Positions 7,678 through 16,102 of a DNA stretch of 64,000 nucleotides are shown here, one piece after another (within the stretch, counting starts at the first letter, position 1; every line of letters begins with the position of its first letter). The notes under the pieces were generated by a model. The model was not told the origin of the DNA. It did no database searches and worked only from the letters and a program-made list of their open reading frames with translations. This DNA comes from Nodosilinea sp. LEGE 06152 (GTDB taxonomy: Bacteria > Cyanobacteriota > Cyanobacteriia > Phormidesmidales > Phormidesmidaceae), in assembly GCF_015207525.1 (NCBI RefSeq), contig NZ_JADEWR010000012.1:93455-157454 (forward strand), in the 5' to 3' direction. Both the position numbers and the translations under genes were made by a program.

Positions 7678-8577
7678 ATGGTTTTACCCCGCGCCGAGGC
7701 GATCGCTCCCTCGGCCCCGGTTCCGACCGGCTCTTTCTCCGACGTGTTGCTCACCGCCCTGGCCCCTATCTCCTGGGGCACGACCTACGCGGTGGCGACT
7801 GAGTTTTTACCCCCCGGTCATCCGCTGCTGGTGGCCTCGCTGCGATCGCTGCCCATCGGCGTTTTGCTAATTGTTGGCCTGCGAAAGCTGCCCAGAGGCA
7901 TTTGGTGGTGGCGCATGCTGGTGCTGGGTGGCCTCAACATTGGTGTATTTCAGGCGCTGCTGTTTGTGGCAGCCTACCGACTGCCGGGGGGTGTGGCTGC
8001 CACCGCAGGGGCCATTCAGCCCCTGCTGGTGGTGCTGTTTTCGTGGCTGCTCTTAAGCGACAGGCCGGGGCGGCGATCGATCTTTGCCGCGATCGCAGGC
8101 TTTGCTGGTGTGGGTCTGCTGGTGCTTGGCCCCGACGCTCGGCTAGATGCGGTGGGGCTGGTGGCGGCGATCGCTGGAGCCTTCGCCATGGGACTGGGCA
8201 CGGTGTTGACCAAGCGCTGGCAGCCGCCCGTCTCGCTGATTGTGTTTACCGCCTGGCAACTCGCGATCGGCGGCCTCATGCTGCTACCCGTGGCCCTCAT
8301 TGTCGAAGGCCCAATCACTGAAATGTCTAGAACTAACCTCTGGGGCTTTATCTACCTGGGGGTAATCGGCACGGCCTTGGCCTATGCCCTCTGGTTTCGC
8401 GGCATTCAACGGCTTAAAACTTCATCTGTCGCTGCCCTTGGGTTGATGAGCCCAGTGGTGGCGACCCTGATTGGCTACTTTTTTCTGCAGCAAACCTTAA
8501 CCCCTGTGCAGCTGTTAGGTGTGGTCGTGGTGCTGGTCAGCGTTCTGCTGGGGCAACAGGCTCGTCCCTTGCACTAG
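7678..8577 (+). CDS. EamA/DMT family transporter (RhtA/YdcZ-like exporter)
   Basis: 299 aa with ten predicted membrane helices in two homologous halves. The first starts at LTALAPISWGTTYAVATEFLPPG and the second around GLVAAIAGAFAMGLGTVLTKRWQPP. The drug/metabolite transporter fold usually exports amino acids or small metabolites; the substrate cannot be read from the sequence. The WGTTY motif in helix 1 and LGLMSPVVATLIGYFFLQQTLTP in helix 9-10 are typical. It lies downstream of an AraC regulator and upstream of the rhodopsin gene, all on the plus strand, but the gaps are too large for a confident operon. Confidence 0.9.
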   Translation: MVLPRAEAIAPSAPVPTGSFSDVLLTALAPISWGTTYAVATEFLPPGHPLLVASLRSLPIGVLLIVGLRKLPRGIWWWRMLVLGGLNIGVFQALLFVAAYRLPGGVAATAGAIQPLLVVLFSWLLLSDRPGRRSIFAAIAGFAGVGLLVLGPDARLDAVGLVAAIAGAFAMGLGTVLTKRWQPPVSLIVFTAWQLAIGGLMLLPVALIVEGPITEMSRTNLWGFIYLGVIGTALAYALWFRGIQRLKTSSVAALGLMSPVVATLIGYFFLQQTLTPVQLLGVVVVLVSVLLGQQARPLH

Positions 8578-8739
8578 TGTTTTCCTGTTCTCAAACACCG
8601 CATTGATGTCCTTAATCATGGGGTTCAAACGGCTTGTGCGTTTACGTCCTTAGCTGATTAAATCTATCCGCAGAATAATACTAATGTGGCGGTGAATTAA
8701 ATACAGTGTTAGCGACCTATTAGGGGCAACTGCAACCAG

Positions 8740-9447
8740 ATGGCTCAGATTTGGCTTTGGATTGGCGTAGTTTCTATGGCCTTAGGCGCTGTTTTCTTTG
8801 GCTTCGGTGCCCACAGCGCTAAAACTGAAGGCTGGAAAAAGCTCTACACGCTCAGCTTTTTTATCTGTTTAATTGCCAGTGCTTTGTACCTGGCTATGGC
8901 GCTAGGCCAAGGCCAAACCGTAGTCAACGATCGCCCCACCGTTTGGGTGCGCTACGTTACCTGGTCGCTGTCTACGCCGCTGCTGCTGCTAATTTTTGCC
9001 TTCTTGGGCCACACTAGCCTGACGCTGACCAGCAGTTTACTGGGCACAAATGCGTTCATGATTGCGACGGGGTTGGCGGCAGCGCTTTCCCCCAACCCGA
9101 TTAACTATATTTGGTACGTCGTTAGCTGTGCGGCCTATTTGGCAGCGGTCTATCTACTGGTGGTGCCCTTCAGGCGCGAGGCCGAGCACAACCGCCCCCG
9201 CACCCAAAAGGCATTTGGTCGCCTTGTCGCTATTCACCTGATTCTGTGGACGGCCTATCCAATTGTTTGGATTTTGGCTCCTACGGGCATTGACGCGATT
9301 GGCCAAGGTTCTGAAACGATGTTTTACACCATTTTAGATATAGCGTCTAAAGTTGGCTTTGGTTTTCTCTCGCTCAATACCTACAGCAAGGTCGAGCAAA
9401 TTGGTGCTACCGCAAACGACTTAAAACCAACCGCGGCGCTGCGATAA
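8740..9447 (+). CDS. Microbial (type I) rhodopsin, probable light-driven anion pump with T-S-I motif
   Basis: 235 aa, seven hydrophobic helices. Helix G has D200 and the retinal Schiff-base lysine K204 in ILDIASKVGFGFLSL. Helix F has WTAYPIVWIL (retinal pocket W170, Y173, P174, W177). Helix C reads RYVTWSLSTPLLLLI: R71 is the R82 equivalent, T74 replaces the proton acceptor Asp85, S78 replaces Thr89 and I85 replaces the donor Asp96 of bacteriorhodopsin. Loss of both carboxylates with Thr/Ser retained is the pattern of halorhodopsins (TSA in archaea, TSD in described cyanobacterial pumps), so inward chloride pumping is the best inference; a sensor or other ion is possible. No retinal-forming oxygenase or transducer gene is adjacent. 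A short hairpin region follows. Confidence 0.9.
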   Translation: MAQIWLWIGVVSMALGAVFFGFGAHSAKTEGWKKLYTLSFFICLIASALYLAMALGQGQTVVNDRPTVWVRYVTWSLSTPLLLLIFAFLGHTSLTLTSSLLGTNAFMIATGLAAALSPNPINYIWYVVSCAAYLAAVYLLVVPFRREAEHNRPRTQKAFGRLVAIHLILWTAYPIVWILAPTGIDAIGQGSETMFYTILDIASKVGFGFLSLNTYSKVEQIGATANDLKPTAALR

Positions 9448-9486
9448 ATGACGAATCTGAGAATCAAGACCTCGCTCTATTAAGCC

Positions 9487-9531
9487 GTTAACCATTTAAT
9501 AATGGGTTAATAGCTATGGCGCTACCATAGC
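9487..9531. terminator. Two adjacent inverted repeats after the rhodopsin gene
   Basis: An AT-rich hairpin (TTAACCATT ... AATGGGTTAA, one bulge) is followed directly by GCTATGG-CGCTA-CCATAGC. Together they probably mark the rhodopsin transcript's 3' end. No T-run is visible. Confidence 0.4.
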
Positions 9532-9687
9532 GCCGCAAGTGGGGTCATTTCTTGTACTTAGAGGCGTGACTTGCCAGACCACGAAATGTTACCAGCTGTA
9601 GGTAAACACTCTCGTCGGTGCAACACTAAGGAGAGACCACAGGCTTCCCGCTGATAAACGGGGGATGCCGATCCCTGGAGATTGTTT

Positions 9688-11181
9688 ATGACTGGTGCTG
9701 TACTCTCCCCCATCGACTGGCCTGCCTTAGAAGATGGGCTACCGCCGCTGTCGGGTCGCGAGGCGGATGTAGCCGCCGTGATGGCCAGCGACGAGCCAGT
9801 ATTTTTGCCGCGCACCAATCTGTCGCTGGCCGATATTTCGGCAGGCTTTGCGATCGCTCTACACATGCACCAGCCCACCATTCCGGCTGGGGCCACAGGG
9901 GAGCTGATCAACCACCTCCAGTACATGTTTGAGCACCCCTACGACGGCGACAACCACAACGCGGGTACCTTCGCCTACTGCTACGCCCGCCTGGGTGACT
10001 TTATTCCGGAGCTGGTGAACCAGGGCTGCAATCCCCGCGTCATGCTCGATTACTCGGGCACCCTGCTGTGGGGCCTGCAGCAGATGGACCGCCAGGATAT
10101 TTTGGCCAAGCTGCGCCGTCTGGCCTGCGACCCTACCTACCAGCCCTATGTCGAGTGGTTGGGCACCTGCTGGGGTCACGCAGTGGTGCCCTCGACCCCC
10201 GTGCCCGATCTCAGGCTGCACATCCGGGCCTGGCAGCACCACTTTGCTGCCCTATTTGGGGCTGAGGCCCTGGCCCGGGTGCGGGGCTTTTCGCCGCCGG
10301 AGATGCACCTGCCCAACCATCCCGACGTGCTCTACGCCTTCGTCAAAACCCTCAAAGACTGCGGCTATCGCTGGATGCTGGTGCAGGAGCACACGGTAGA
10401 AAGTCTGGAAGGACACGGCCTTTCGCAGCCCCACTTGCCTCACCGCCTGGTGGCTCGCAACTCTCACGGCGAGGTCGAAGAGATCGTGGTGCTGATCAAA
10501 ACCCAGGGGTCTGACACCAAGCTGGTGGGTCAAATGCAGCCCTACTGGGAAGCCAAAACTTTGGGAAAAGTGGCTCTAGGCAACGCCACCGTGCCGCAGC
10601 TGGTCAGCCAGATCAGCGACGGCGAAAACGGCGGCGTGATGATGAACGAGTTCCCCAGCGCCTTCATGCGATCGTGGTACGAAATGCGCGACAACGGCGG
10701 CGGTCGTCGGGGCGTAGTGGGCTTTAACGGTACCGAATACCTGGAGCTGCTGGCGGCGGCGGGGTGCAGCCCGGAGACCTTCCCGACCTGTCAGGCGGTG
10801 GGGCAGGCCCGACTGTGGCAGGCCGTGGGCGACGCGACCGGAACCGAGGCGGTGACAAACGCGATTGCCGCTATCCACGCCGAAGACCAGGGCTTTTCGA
10901 TGGAGGGTGGCTCCTGGACGGGCGATCGCAGCTGGGTGCAGGGCTACGACAACGTGCTCGACCCCATGCAGCGCCTGTCTGCCCAGTTTCACCAAACCAT
11001 GCAGCGCCAGAGCGAGCAGGGCGATACGCTGGAGCGGCAGTATCGCTACCGCAACGCCCTGATTCACAACCTGCTGCTGCAAACCAGCTGCTTTCGCTAC
11101 TGGGGCCAGGGCACCTGGACGGGCTACGCCGAAGAACTCTACCGCCGTGGCCAGGCCATTCTCTCTCACGATTTTTCCTAG
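9688..11181 (+). CDS. Glycoside hydrolase family 57-like protein
   Basis: 497 aa from the ATG at 9688, which has GGAG 7 nt upstream; an in-frame TTG two codons earlier is less likely. The core begins at GFAIALHMHQPTIPAG, the HxHQP motif of GH57, and includes an MLDYSGTLLWGLQQM block, GTCWGHAVVPSTP, GFSPPEMHLPNHPDVLYAF (with a conserved acidic residue) and the late GGSWTGDRSWVQGYDNV segment. GH57 enzymes act on alpha-glucans (amylase, branching enzyme, transferase); which activity applies is not clear. The protein lacks a signal peptide, so it is likely cytoplasmic, perhaps acting on glycogen. Monocistronic. Confidence 0.85.
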   Translation: MTGAVLSPIDWPALEDGLPPLSGREADVAAVMASDEPVFLPRTNLSLADISAGFAIALHMHQPTIPAGATGELINHLQYMFEHPYDGDNHNAGTFAYCYARLGDFIPELVNQGCNPRVMLDYSGTLLWGLQQMDRQDILAKLRRLACDPTYQPYVEWLGTCWGHAVVPSTPVPDLRLHIRAWQHHFAALFGAEALARVRGFSPPEMHLPNHPDVLYAFVKTLKDCGYRWMLVQEHTVESLEGHGLSQPHLPHRLVARNSHGEVEEIVVLIKTQGSDTKLVGQMQPYWEAKTLGKVALGNATVPQLVSQISDGENGGVMMNEFPSAFMRSWYEMRDNGGGRRGVVGFNGTEYLELLAAAGCSPETFPTCQAVGQARLWQAVGDATGTEAVTNAIAAIHAEDQGFSMEGGSWTGDRSWVQGYDNVLDPMQRLSAQFHQTMQRQSEQGDTLERQYRYRNALIHNLLLQTSCFRYWGQGTWTGYAEELYRRGQAILSHDFS

Positions 11182-11234
11182 GGCACTTGAGTCAGCACCG
11201 ATGACCCAGCTTGGTTAATTAACCCCCAATGGAT

Positions 11235-11258
11235 AGGGCAAACAACCGTTTGCCCCTA
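11235..11258. repeat. GTAGGGGC-type palindrome, imperfect copy
   Basis: The arms GGGCAAAC and GTTTGCCC with a 4-nt centre, flanked by A/TAG...CTA, match the core of the copy at 7499-7533 (GGGGCAAAC/GTTTGCCCC). Confidence 0.6.
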
Positions 11259-11334
11259 CGAAATGCCTGTTTTGACGCAGTTTTTTGAATTTGGATTCAG
11301 AATCAGCTCCAAAAACAAGCAACCACCAATTTTT

Positions 11335-11362
11335 GTAGGGGCGCAGCATGCTGCGCCCCTAC
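11335..11362. repeat. GTAGGGGC-type palindrome, perfect 28-nt copy
   Basis: GTAGGGGCGCAGCA is followed immediately by its exact complement, with no loop. The outer half (GTAGGGGC/GCCCCTAC) is shared with the other copies while the inner half differs, which is typical for such repeats: the ends are conserved and the centre varies with compensation. Confidence 0.85.
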
Positions 11363-11424
11363 CGGGTTCCTGACTATAAATCGGGGTTTACCAATCGGAT
11401 GTTGTATGAGGTCGTCAGCGCAGA

Positions 11425-11742
11425 TTAGTCGTAGTAGCGCTGATCGAGCCAGGTGCGCACGTCTTGCTCAGAGTAGAACGAGCGGGTGCGGTTGGTGACC
11501 GGGTCGTGGGCAAACCAGCGCGGTTGACCGTTGCGGGTGCGCTGCCAAATGCGCAGTTCGTTTTGGCCGGTAAAGAATCTCATGGTTCGATCTCCTAACT
11601 GTTTGAGGGCCTGCCCTAAGTCGTGAAGGGGGCTGTGAGTGGGGCTGTTGTCAATACGAGTGCCTAGGGCGGGTTGCACCAGGGCCTCTAGGCGCTGACG
11701 CTGCTGCTGCAGGTCACGGTTGGGTCTGCGGGTAGTGTCCAT
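11425..11742 (-). CDS. Conserved hypothetical protein
   Basis: 105 aa. I do not recognise a named domain. The N-terminal half is helical and Gln/Leu/Arg-rich (LQQQRQRLEALVQPALG). The C-terminal half is rich in aromatic and charged residues (RFFTGQNELRIWQRTRNGQPRWFAHDP, SFYSEQDVRTWLDQRYYD). It is basic and soluble, with no signal peptide. The reading frame is clean, the ATG is followed by a well-behaved codon pattern, and the two-part layout looks like a real cyanobacterial small protein. It is divergent from the LysR gene across a 309-bp spacer. Confidence 0.65.
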   Translation of the reverse strand: MDTTRRPNRDLQQQRQRLEALVQPALGTRIDNSPTHSPLHDLGQALKQLGDRTMRFFTGQNELRIWQRTRNGQPRWFAHDPVTNRTRSFYSEQDVRTWLDQRYYD

Positions 11743-12051
11743 GGTTTTGCCTCCCTAGAATTAAAATGGGGCTCCAGAATTGGAGCAGACGACGCTCAGG
11801 CAGCAGGCTCTGTGACCCGCCAGGGGTCATACTGAGCTGTAAAGGTTACAGTGCTAAGGCTAGAAGCTAGGGGTTGAACCCGAGCTGGGAGCGCAGTGGT
11901 AACTGGGCTGCCGTCGTCGATATACCTAATCTATGCGGGTGGCCAGAATGTAACAAAGCATGACGTGAATAGGTTCTATGCAAAAAATCGATAGGCTGGT
12001 TTAGCGCCAGCCCTTAGCCTTAGAGTCAGCGTTTAGGGGTTTCAACCAGCC
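11743..12051. promoter_or_regulatory. Divergent intergenic spacer with two inverted repeats
   Basis: The spacer separates the hypothetical gene (-) from the LysR gene (+). It contains GCTCCA-GAAT-TGGAGC at 11771-11786 and TGACCC-GCCAG-GGGTCA at 11813-11829. LysR regulators often bind inverted repeats in such divergent spacers (established), so these are candidate operators. No binding-site consensus is known for this regulator, so the assignment is inference. Confidence 0.35.
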
Positions 12052-12957
12052 ATGAACCTCAACAAAGTCAAGCTTTCCCAGCTGCGTGCCCTGGTTGCGA
12101 TCGCAGACTGCGGCAACTTCAGCGAAGCCGCCCTGCAGCTCGATATCACCCAGTCAACCGTCAGCCACGCCATTTCTACCCTAGAAGACGAGCTGGGCAT
12201 TACCCTCCTGCAGCGTGGTCGCCACGGGGCGCGGCTGACCCCGGTGGGCGATCGCATTACCGCCCACGCCCGCGCCATGCTGGGCCTGCTCGACACCATT
12301 GCCAGCGAGGCCAACCAGGCTCGCGGAGTGCAGGGCGGCACCCTGCGGATTGCCTCGTTTCGCAGTGTGGCTACCCACGTGCTGCCGGGGGCGATCGCGC
12401 GGCTGCACCGGAGGTACCCTGCGATCGCCATTAGCGTCCACGAAATGGATGAGCTGCACCAGCTCAAGCAGGCGCTGGTCAAAGGCGAAGTTGACATTTG
12501 CGTCGCCGAAACCATCGATGGCGACGATGTGGAAACCCTGCCGATTTTTGACGACGACTACGTGGCCCTGCTGCCCCCTGGCTATCGCTCGATCACCGGC
12601 ACCCTGAGCGTCGATGAAATGCGCAAAATGCCCATCATCGGCTCTAGCCACAGCAGCTGCGGCCTGCGCATTCGCACTGTGCTAGGTGCCCAGGAGCATC
12701 CGTTAGAGATTGCCTACTGCATTCGCCACGACTCATCCATGGTGGCGATGGTGCAGCAGGGGTTGGGCCTCGCCATTCTGCCCCGTCTGGCGGCTCAGCC
12801 CGTGCCGCCCGAGGTGCAGATCTGCCCCCTGCCGTTTCCGATCTCCCGTCCGATCGGGGCCACCATTCTCAAAGATGCCCTGCACACCCCAGCCCTCTAC
12901 GCCTTTTTAGACGCCCTGCGGGAGGTGGGCGAGTTTAGCTGCGCCAAAGCCGTCTAA
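12052..12957 (+). CDS. LysR family transcriptional regulator
   Basis: 301 aa. Residues 1-62 hold the winged HTH (LSQLRALVAIADCGNFSEAALQLDITQSTVSHAISTLEDELGITLLQRGRHG). Residues ~90-295 hold the periplasmic-binding-protein-like effector domain (GTLRIASFRSVATHVLPGAIARLHRRYPAIAISVHE). The effector is unknown. It is not obviously one of the well-known cyanobacterial members CmpR/NdhR/RbcR. It is followed 32 bp downstream by a glycosyltransferase gene, so the two might be cotranscribed, and it is divergent from the small gene at 11425-11742. Confidence 0.92.
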   Translation: MNLNKVKLSQLRALVAIADCGNFSEAALQLDITQSTVSHAISTLEDELGITLLQRGRHGARLTPVGDRITAHARAMLGLLDTIASEANQARGVQGGTLRIASFRSVATHVLPGAIARLHRRYPAIAISVHEMDELHQLKQALVKGEVDICVAETIDGDDVETLPIFDDDYVALLPPGYRSITGTLSVDEMRKMPIIGSSHSSCGLRIRTVLGAQEHPLEIAYCIRHDSSMVAMVQQGLGLAILPRLAAQPVPPEVQICPLPFPISRPIGATILKDALHTPALYAFLDALREVGEFSCAKAV

Positions 12958-12989
12958 AATTGCAGGGCGTTTGATCCAGGGTTACACCT

Positions 12990-13988
12990 ATGCGCCACCT
13001 TTATTTTCTTGTCCCTGGCACTGGCAAGCGCTTCCACTGCGGCGGACTGTTTGCCGAACTCAAAACCCTGAAGCTGGCCCAGCAGGTCTGCTCTGCCGAG
13101 GTGGTCACCTACGACCAGCGCGAGGCAGATACCCTTTTTTTAGATGACCTGCTCCAGCAGCCGAACCTAAGCGACAGCATTTTTGTGGTCAGCTGGGGTT
13201 TTCATGTGCCCCGACTGGTAAAGCGGCTGCGGGGCTATCCCGTGGTCTACCACGCCCACAGCAGCGGCTACGGGTTTAACCTGCCGGGCGATATTCCGAT
13301 CATTACCGTCAGCCGCAACTCGATGGGCTACTGGGGGCAAAAGCGGCCCAACGGGCTGATTTTTCACCTGCCAAACCACATTTCGCCCGAGTTTACCAAT
13401 CGGCAGCAGCTTAGAGACATCGACGTGCTGGTGCAGACGCGTAAGTCGTCGAGCTACCTGCTCAACCAGCTTGTCCCGACTCTAGAACCCCACTGCAATC
13501 TGGTCAAGCTGGAGGGCTTTGTCGATGATCTATCGATTTTGTTCAACCGCAGCAAAATTTTTCTCTACGACTCGGCGGAATACTGGGCGCTGAGCCGCGT
13601 GAGCGAAGGGTTTGGCCTGCCGCCCATGGAGGCAATGGCCTGCGGCTGTCAGGTATTTACCAGCGTCAACGGGGCGCTGGCCGACTATTTAGATCCGGGG
13701 TTTAACTGCTACAAAATTGGGGTGTATTCAGCGGGGTACGACTGCGATCGCATTCTCGCCGCCCTGCAAACCGCCAACCCCCTAGCGATGACCCCAGAGG
13801 AGCTAATCCCCTACCGCGCCGATGCCCTGCTGCCCCGGCTGCGGGTGATCTTGGCTGAAATCAACCACTTCTTCGACTACCGGGCCAAGCACAGCACCGA
13901 CATTCCCAATCTCACCAAGCCTCGCCTGACTCGTCTTTGGCTGCAGCGTACGGCCGCTAAAGTGCGCAAAAAGCTCAAAGGCCGTTGA
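12990..13988 (+). CDS. Glycosyltransferase (GT4/GT1-like)
   Basis: 332 aa. The N-terminal half is a Rossmann-like acceptor domain (HLYFLVPGTGKRFHCGGLFAEL, with SWGFHVPRLVKRLRGYPVVYHAHSSGYGF). The C-terminal half has the donor-binding signature VSEGFGLPPMEAMACGCQVFTS with the conserved E-x7-E, characteristic of GT-B retaining transferases. It is shorter than most GT4 enzymes because the central part is compact. The C-terminus is basic (RTAAKVRKKLKGR), which may favour membrane association. The sugar and acceptor are unknown; a surface polysaccharide role is a guess. Confidence 0.85.
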   Translation: MRHLYFLVPGTGKRFHCGGLFAELKTLKLAQQVCSAEVVTYDQREADTLFLDDLLQQPNLSDSIFVVSWGFHVPRLVKRLRGYPVVYHAHSSGYGFNLPGDIPIITVSRNSMGYWGQKRPNGLIFHLPNHISPEFTNRQQLRDIDVLVQTRKSSSYLLNQLVPTLEPHCNLVKLEGFVDDLSILFNRSKIFLYDSAEYWALSRVSEGFGLPPMEAMACGCQVFTSVNGALADYLDPGFNCYKIGVYSAGYDCDRILAALQTANPLAMTPEELIPYRADALLPRLRVILAEINHFFDYRAKHSTDIPNLTKPRLTRLWLQRTAAKVRKKLKGR

Positions 13989-14069
13989 TCCCCACCTTGG
14001 GTGGGTAGGTTGGCAAAGGCACAATCACGCGAGACAATATAAGAACTGTAATATTTTGAACCCTAGGCT

Positions 14070-14822
14070 GTGAACAACGCTCCTGTACGCACGGTATCTG
14101 ACGCCAAGCGCGACTTTTATACCCACCACACCCGCCCTATCAACTCCATCTACCGGCGCGTGGTAGACGAGCTGATGGTAGAAATGCATCTGCTCTCGGT
14201 CAACGTAGACTTTGCCTACGACCCGATCTACGCCCTGGGCATCGTTACCACCTTCGATCGCTTCATGGTTGGCTACGAGCCCGAAAACGACAAAGGCTCC
14301 ATCTTTAACGCCCTCTGCCGCTCCATCAACAGTACCCCCGAGCACTATCGCGGCGACGCCGAAGCACTCAAAGCCTCGGTCGGCGGTATGTCTCTAGACG
14401 ACTTGAAGGGGCAGTTTGAAAACTTATCTGAGGGCGGCGATGGCCTGCGTGGCACTCTAGCGGCCGTGGCCAACAAAGAAAAATTTAAGTACAGCCGCCC
14501 CTTTGGCGTTGGGCTTTACACCTTAGTTGAAACCGCCGCCGCTGAGGATGCCCTTAAAGAAAAAGACACCGTTGAGGCTCTGTTCAAAGATCTGGCCAGC
14601 AAGCTCAATATCTCTACCGACAAGCTGCAAAAAGATGTCGAACTCTACCGCAGCAACCTGGAAAAATTTGCCCAGGCGCAAGAAGTGATGAAAGACATGC
14701 TGGCTGCCGATCGCAAAAAACGCGAAGAGCGCCAGAAAGCCGCCGAAGCCGCCGCTGAAGCCATCAGTGAGTCGGTCGTCACTGCCCCTAAAGCCGCTGA
14801 ATCGGGTGAAGCAGCGGAATAG
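14070..14822 (+). CDS. thf1: Photosystem II biogenesis protein Psb29/Thf1
   Basis: 250 aa, GTG start. It contains the diagnostic N-terminal TVSDAKRDFYTHHTRPINSIYRRVVDELMVEMHLLSVN, the segment ALGIVTTFDRFMVGYEPE, and a C-terminal coiled coil (ELYRSNLEKFAQAQEVMKDMLAADRKKREERQK) ending in an Ala/Glu-rich tail. Thf1/Psb29 is conserved in oxygenic phototrophs. It supports PSII repair and interacts with FtsH proteases at the thylakoid. The length is normal (about 220-250 aa). It is probably monocistronic. Confidence 0.95.
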   Translation: MNNAPVRTVSDAKRDFYTHHTRPINSIYRRVVDELMVEMHLLSVNVDFAYDPIYALGIVTTFDRFMVGYEPENDKGSIFNALCRSINSTPEHYRGDAEALKASVGGMSLDDLKGQFENLSEGGDGLRGTLAAVANKEKFKYSRPFGVGLYTLVETAAAEDALKEKDTVEALFKDLASKLNISTDKLQKDVELYRSNLEKFAQAQEVMKDMLAADRKKREERQKAAEAAAEAISESVVTAPKAAESGEAAE

Positions 14823-14871
14823 CTGTCGCCATACTGTGCTCAACACGGCGCGGCTGCCTGAGGAATTTGGG

Positions 14872-15852
14872 TCAGTGTGGTGTCTGGCTCTGGCGGCGAT
14901 CGATCGCCTTGAGCTGGTGGTACAGCATTTCAATTTTGGGTACTGCCGCCCCGGCGGCTTGCGCGGCCCGCATGGGGTTGCCGTAGATAGCTTCTACCTC
15001 CAGGGGTCGCCCTTCGTCAAAGTCAATCTTCATGCTGGTGCGGTAGGGGGCCATGTGCTCGGTGTGGGCCAGCATATGCGCTACTAGCTCTCCGGGCAGC
15101 TGCCGATCCTGACCGGGAGAAAGCGATTCTCCATCCCGCCGCGCCGCCGCCAGCACTTCGACCATCAGCTGCTCAGCCAATTGGCGAATATTCGGGTCAG
15201 CCATCATAGCCGTAGTAGTGGCATTCATCACCACCGAGAGGCCGTTAAACGGAATATTCCACACCAGTTTGCGCCAGCGGGCCAGGCGCAGGTCGTTTAC
15301 CAGCTCTACGGCTACCTGCCCCGCTCGAAAATCTTGCTCAATGGCTTCGAGCTGCGGCGAAACTCCGGCGGGCTGACGATCGCGGCCATACTGCCCCAGC
15401 AGCACGCTGCCGTAGTCAATGTGGCGAATGGTGCCGGGGCCGACTTTGTTAGCGCAGATAATGCACAACCCACCAAAAATAGCGCGATCGGCTCCAGCCG
15501 CACCCATCCATGCGGCCAGTTCATCTTCAATGCCAAAGCCGTTTTGCAACGTCAAAATCGCTGTTTTTGGCCCCAAAATGGGCGCCAACAGCTCAGGTAA
15601 CAGCCCGTTTTGGGTTGTTTTGAGGGCAATAATGGCCACATCAATGGGAGGCATGGTGGCAGCGCTGTGGTGGGCCTGCACCTGGGGAAGCGCAAAATCA
15701 CCGGCCACTGATTCGATTACCAAGCCGTGCTGTGCCACATGGTCGTAGTCGCTGCGCAGCAGGAAATACACCTCGGCTCCGCCTCGTTGCAGACAAGCGC
15801 CGTAGTAGCCCCCAACGGCCCCAGTGCCAACAATGGCGTAACGCCGCGTCAT
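14872..15852 (-). CDS. Ketopantoate reductase-family oxidoreductase (ApbA/PanE-like)
   Basis: 326 aa. The N-terminal Rossmann motif AIVGTGAVGGYYGACLQRGG binds NADP. The central ALKTTQNGLLPELLAPILGPKTAILTLQNGFGIEDEL segment is the PanE signature, including the catalytic-lysine region. The C-terminal helical domain contains KLVWNIPFNGLSVVMNATT and YRTSMKIDFDEGRPLEVEAIYGNPMRAA. Family members reduce 2-dehydropantoate in CoA synthesis, but several paralogues act on other 2-oxo acids, so panE is not asserted. The gene converges with thf1 and ends about 50 bp from it. Confidence 0.85.
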   Translation of the reverse strand: MTRRYAIVGTGAVGGYYGACLQRGGAEVYFLLRSDYDHVAQHGLVIESVAGDFALPQVQAHHSAATMPPIDVAIIALKTTQNGLLPELLAPILGPKTAILTLQNGFGIEDELAAWMGAAGADRAIFGGLCIICANKVGPGTIRHIDYGSVLLGQYGRDRQPAGVSPQLEAIEQDFRAGQVAVELVNDLRLARWRKLVWNIPFNGLSVVMNATTTAMMADPNIRQLAEQLMVEVLAAARRDGESLSPGQDRQLPGELVAHMLAHTEHMAPYRTSMKIDFDEGRPLEVEAIYGNPMRAAQAAGAAVPKIEMLYHQLKAIDRRQSQTPH

Positions 15853-15953
15853 CGGGCCGTCATAACTCGAAAGCTGTCTAACGAACTAGGCTGAACCACC
15901 AAAACAGGCCGACAAATCATTGATACTTGAGTTTAACCTGCGCGCCCTAGAAC

Positions 15954-16022
15954 GTGTCATCAGTTCTGGCTAAAGTCCTGATGTCATTAGCATTGCCACG
16001 TCCGGCCCAAACGGTGGGCTAG
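15954..16022. repeat. 69-nt dispersed repeat, copy A
   Basis: Begins GTGTCATC and ends GGGCTAG. It aligns without gaps to copy B at 27043-27111 over all 69 positions, with roughly 70% identity by eye, strongest in AGTCCT and AGCATTGCCA. It is non-coding here, upstream of the ketopantoate-reductase-like gene. Confidence 0.6.
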
Positions 16023-16102
16023 GGGCTGTACCCTCTGATTTTTAGACCACCAGCGGCTATCGATAACAGGCCTTGGCATCTTACTGCTTCATGCTGATTT
16101 CT

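Noticed and set aside
11425..12957. Toxin-antitoxin pair for the small gene and its neighbours
   Set aside because: The 105-aa protein has no toxin motif, and its divergent neighbour is a normal LysR regulator 309 bp away.
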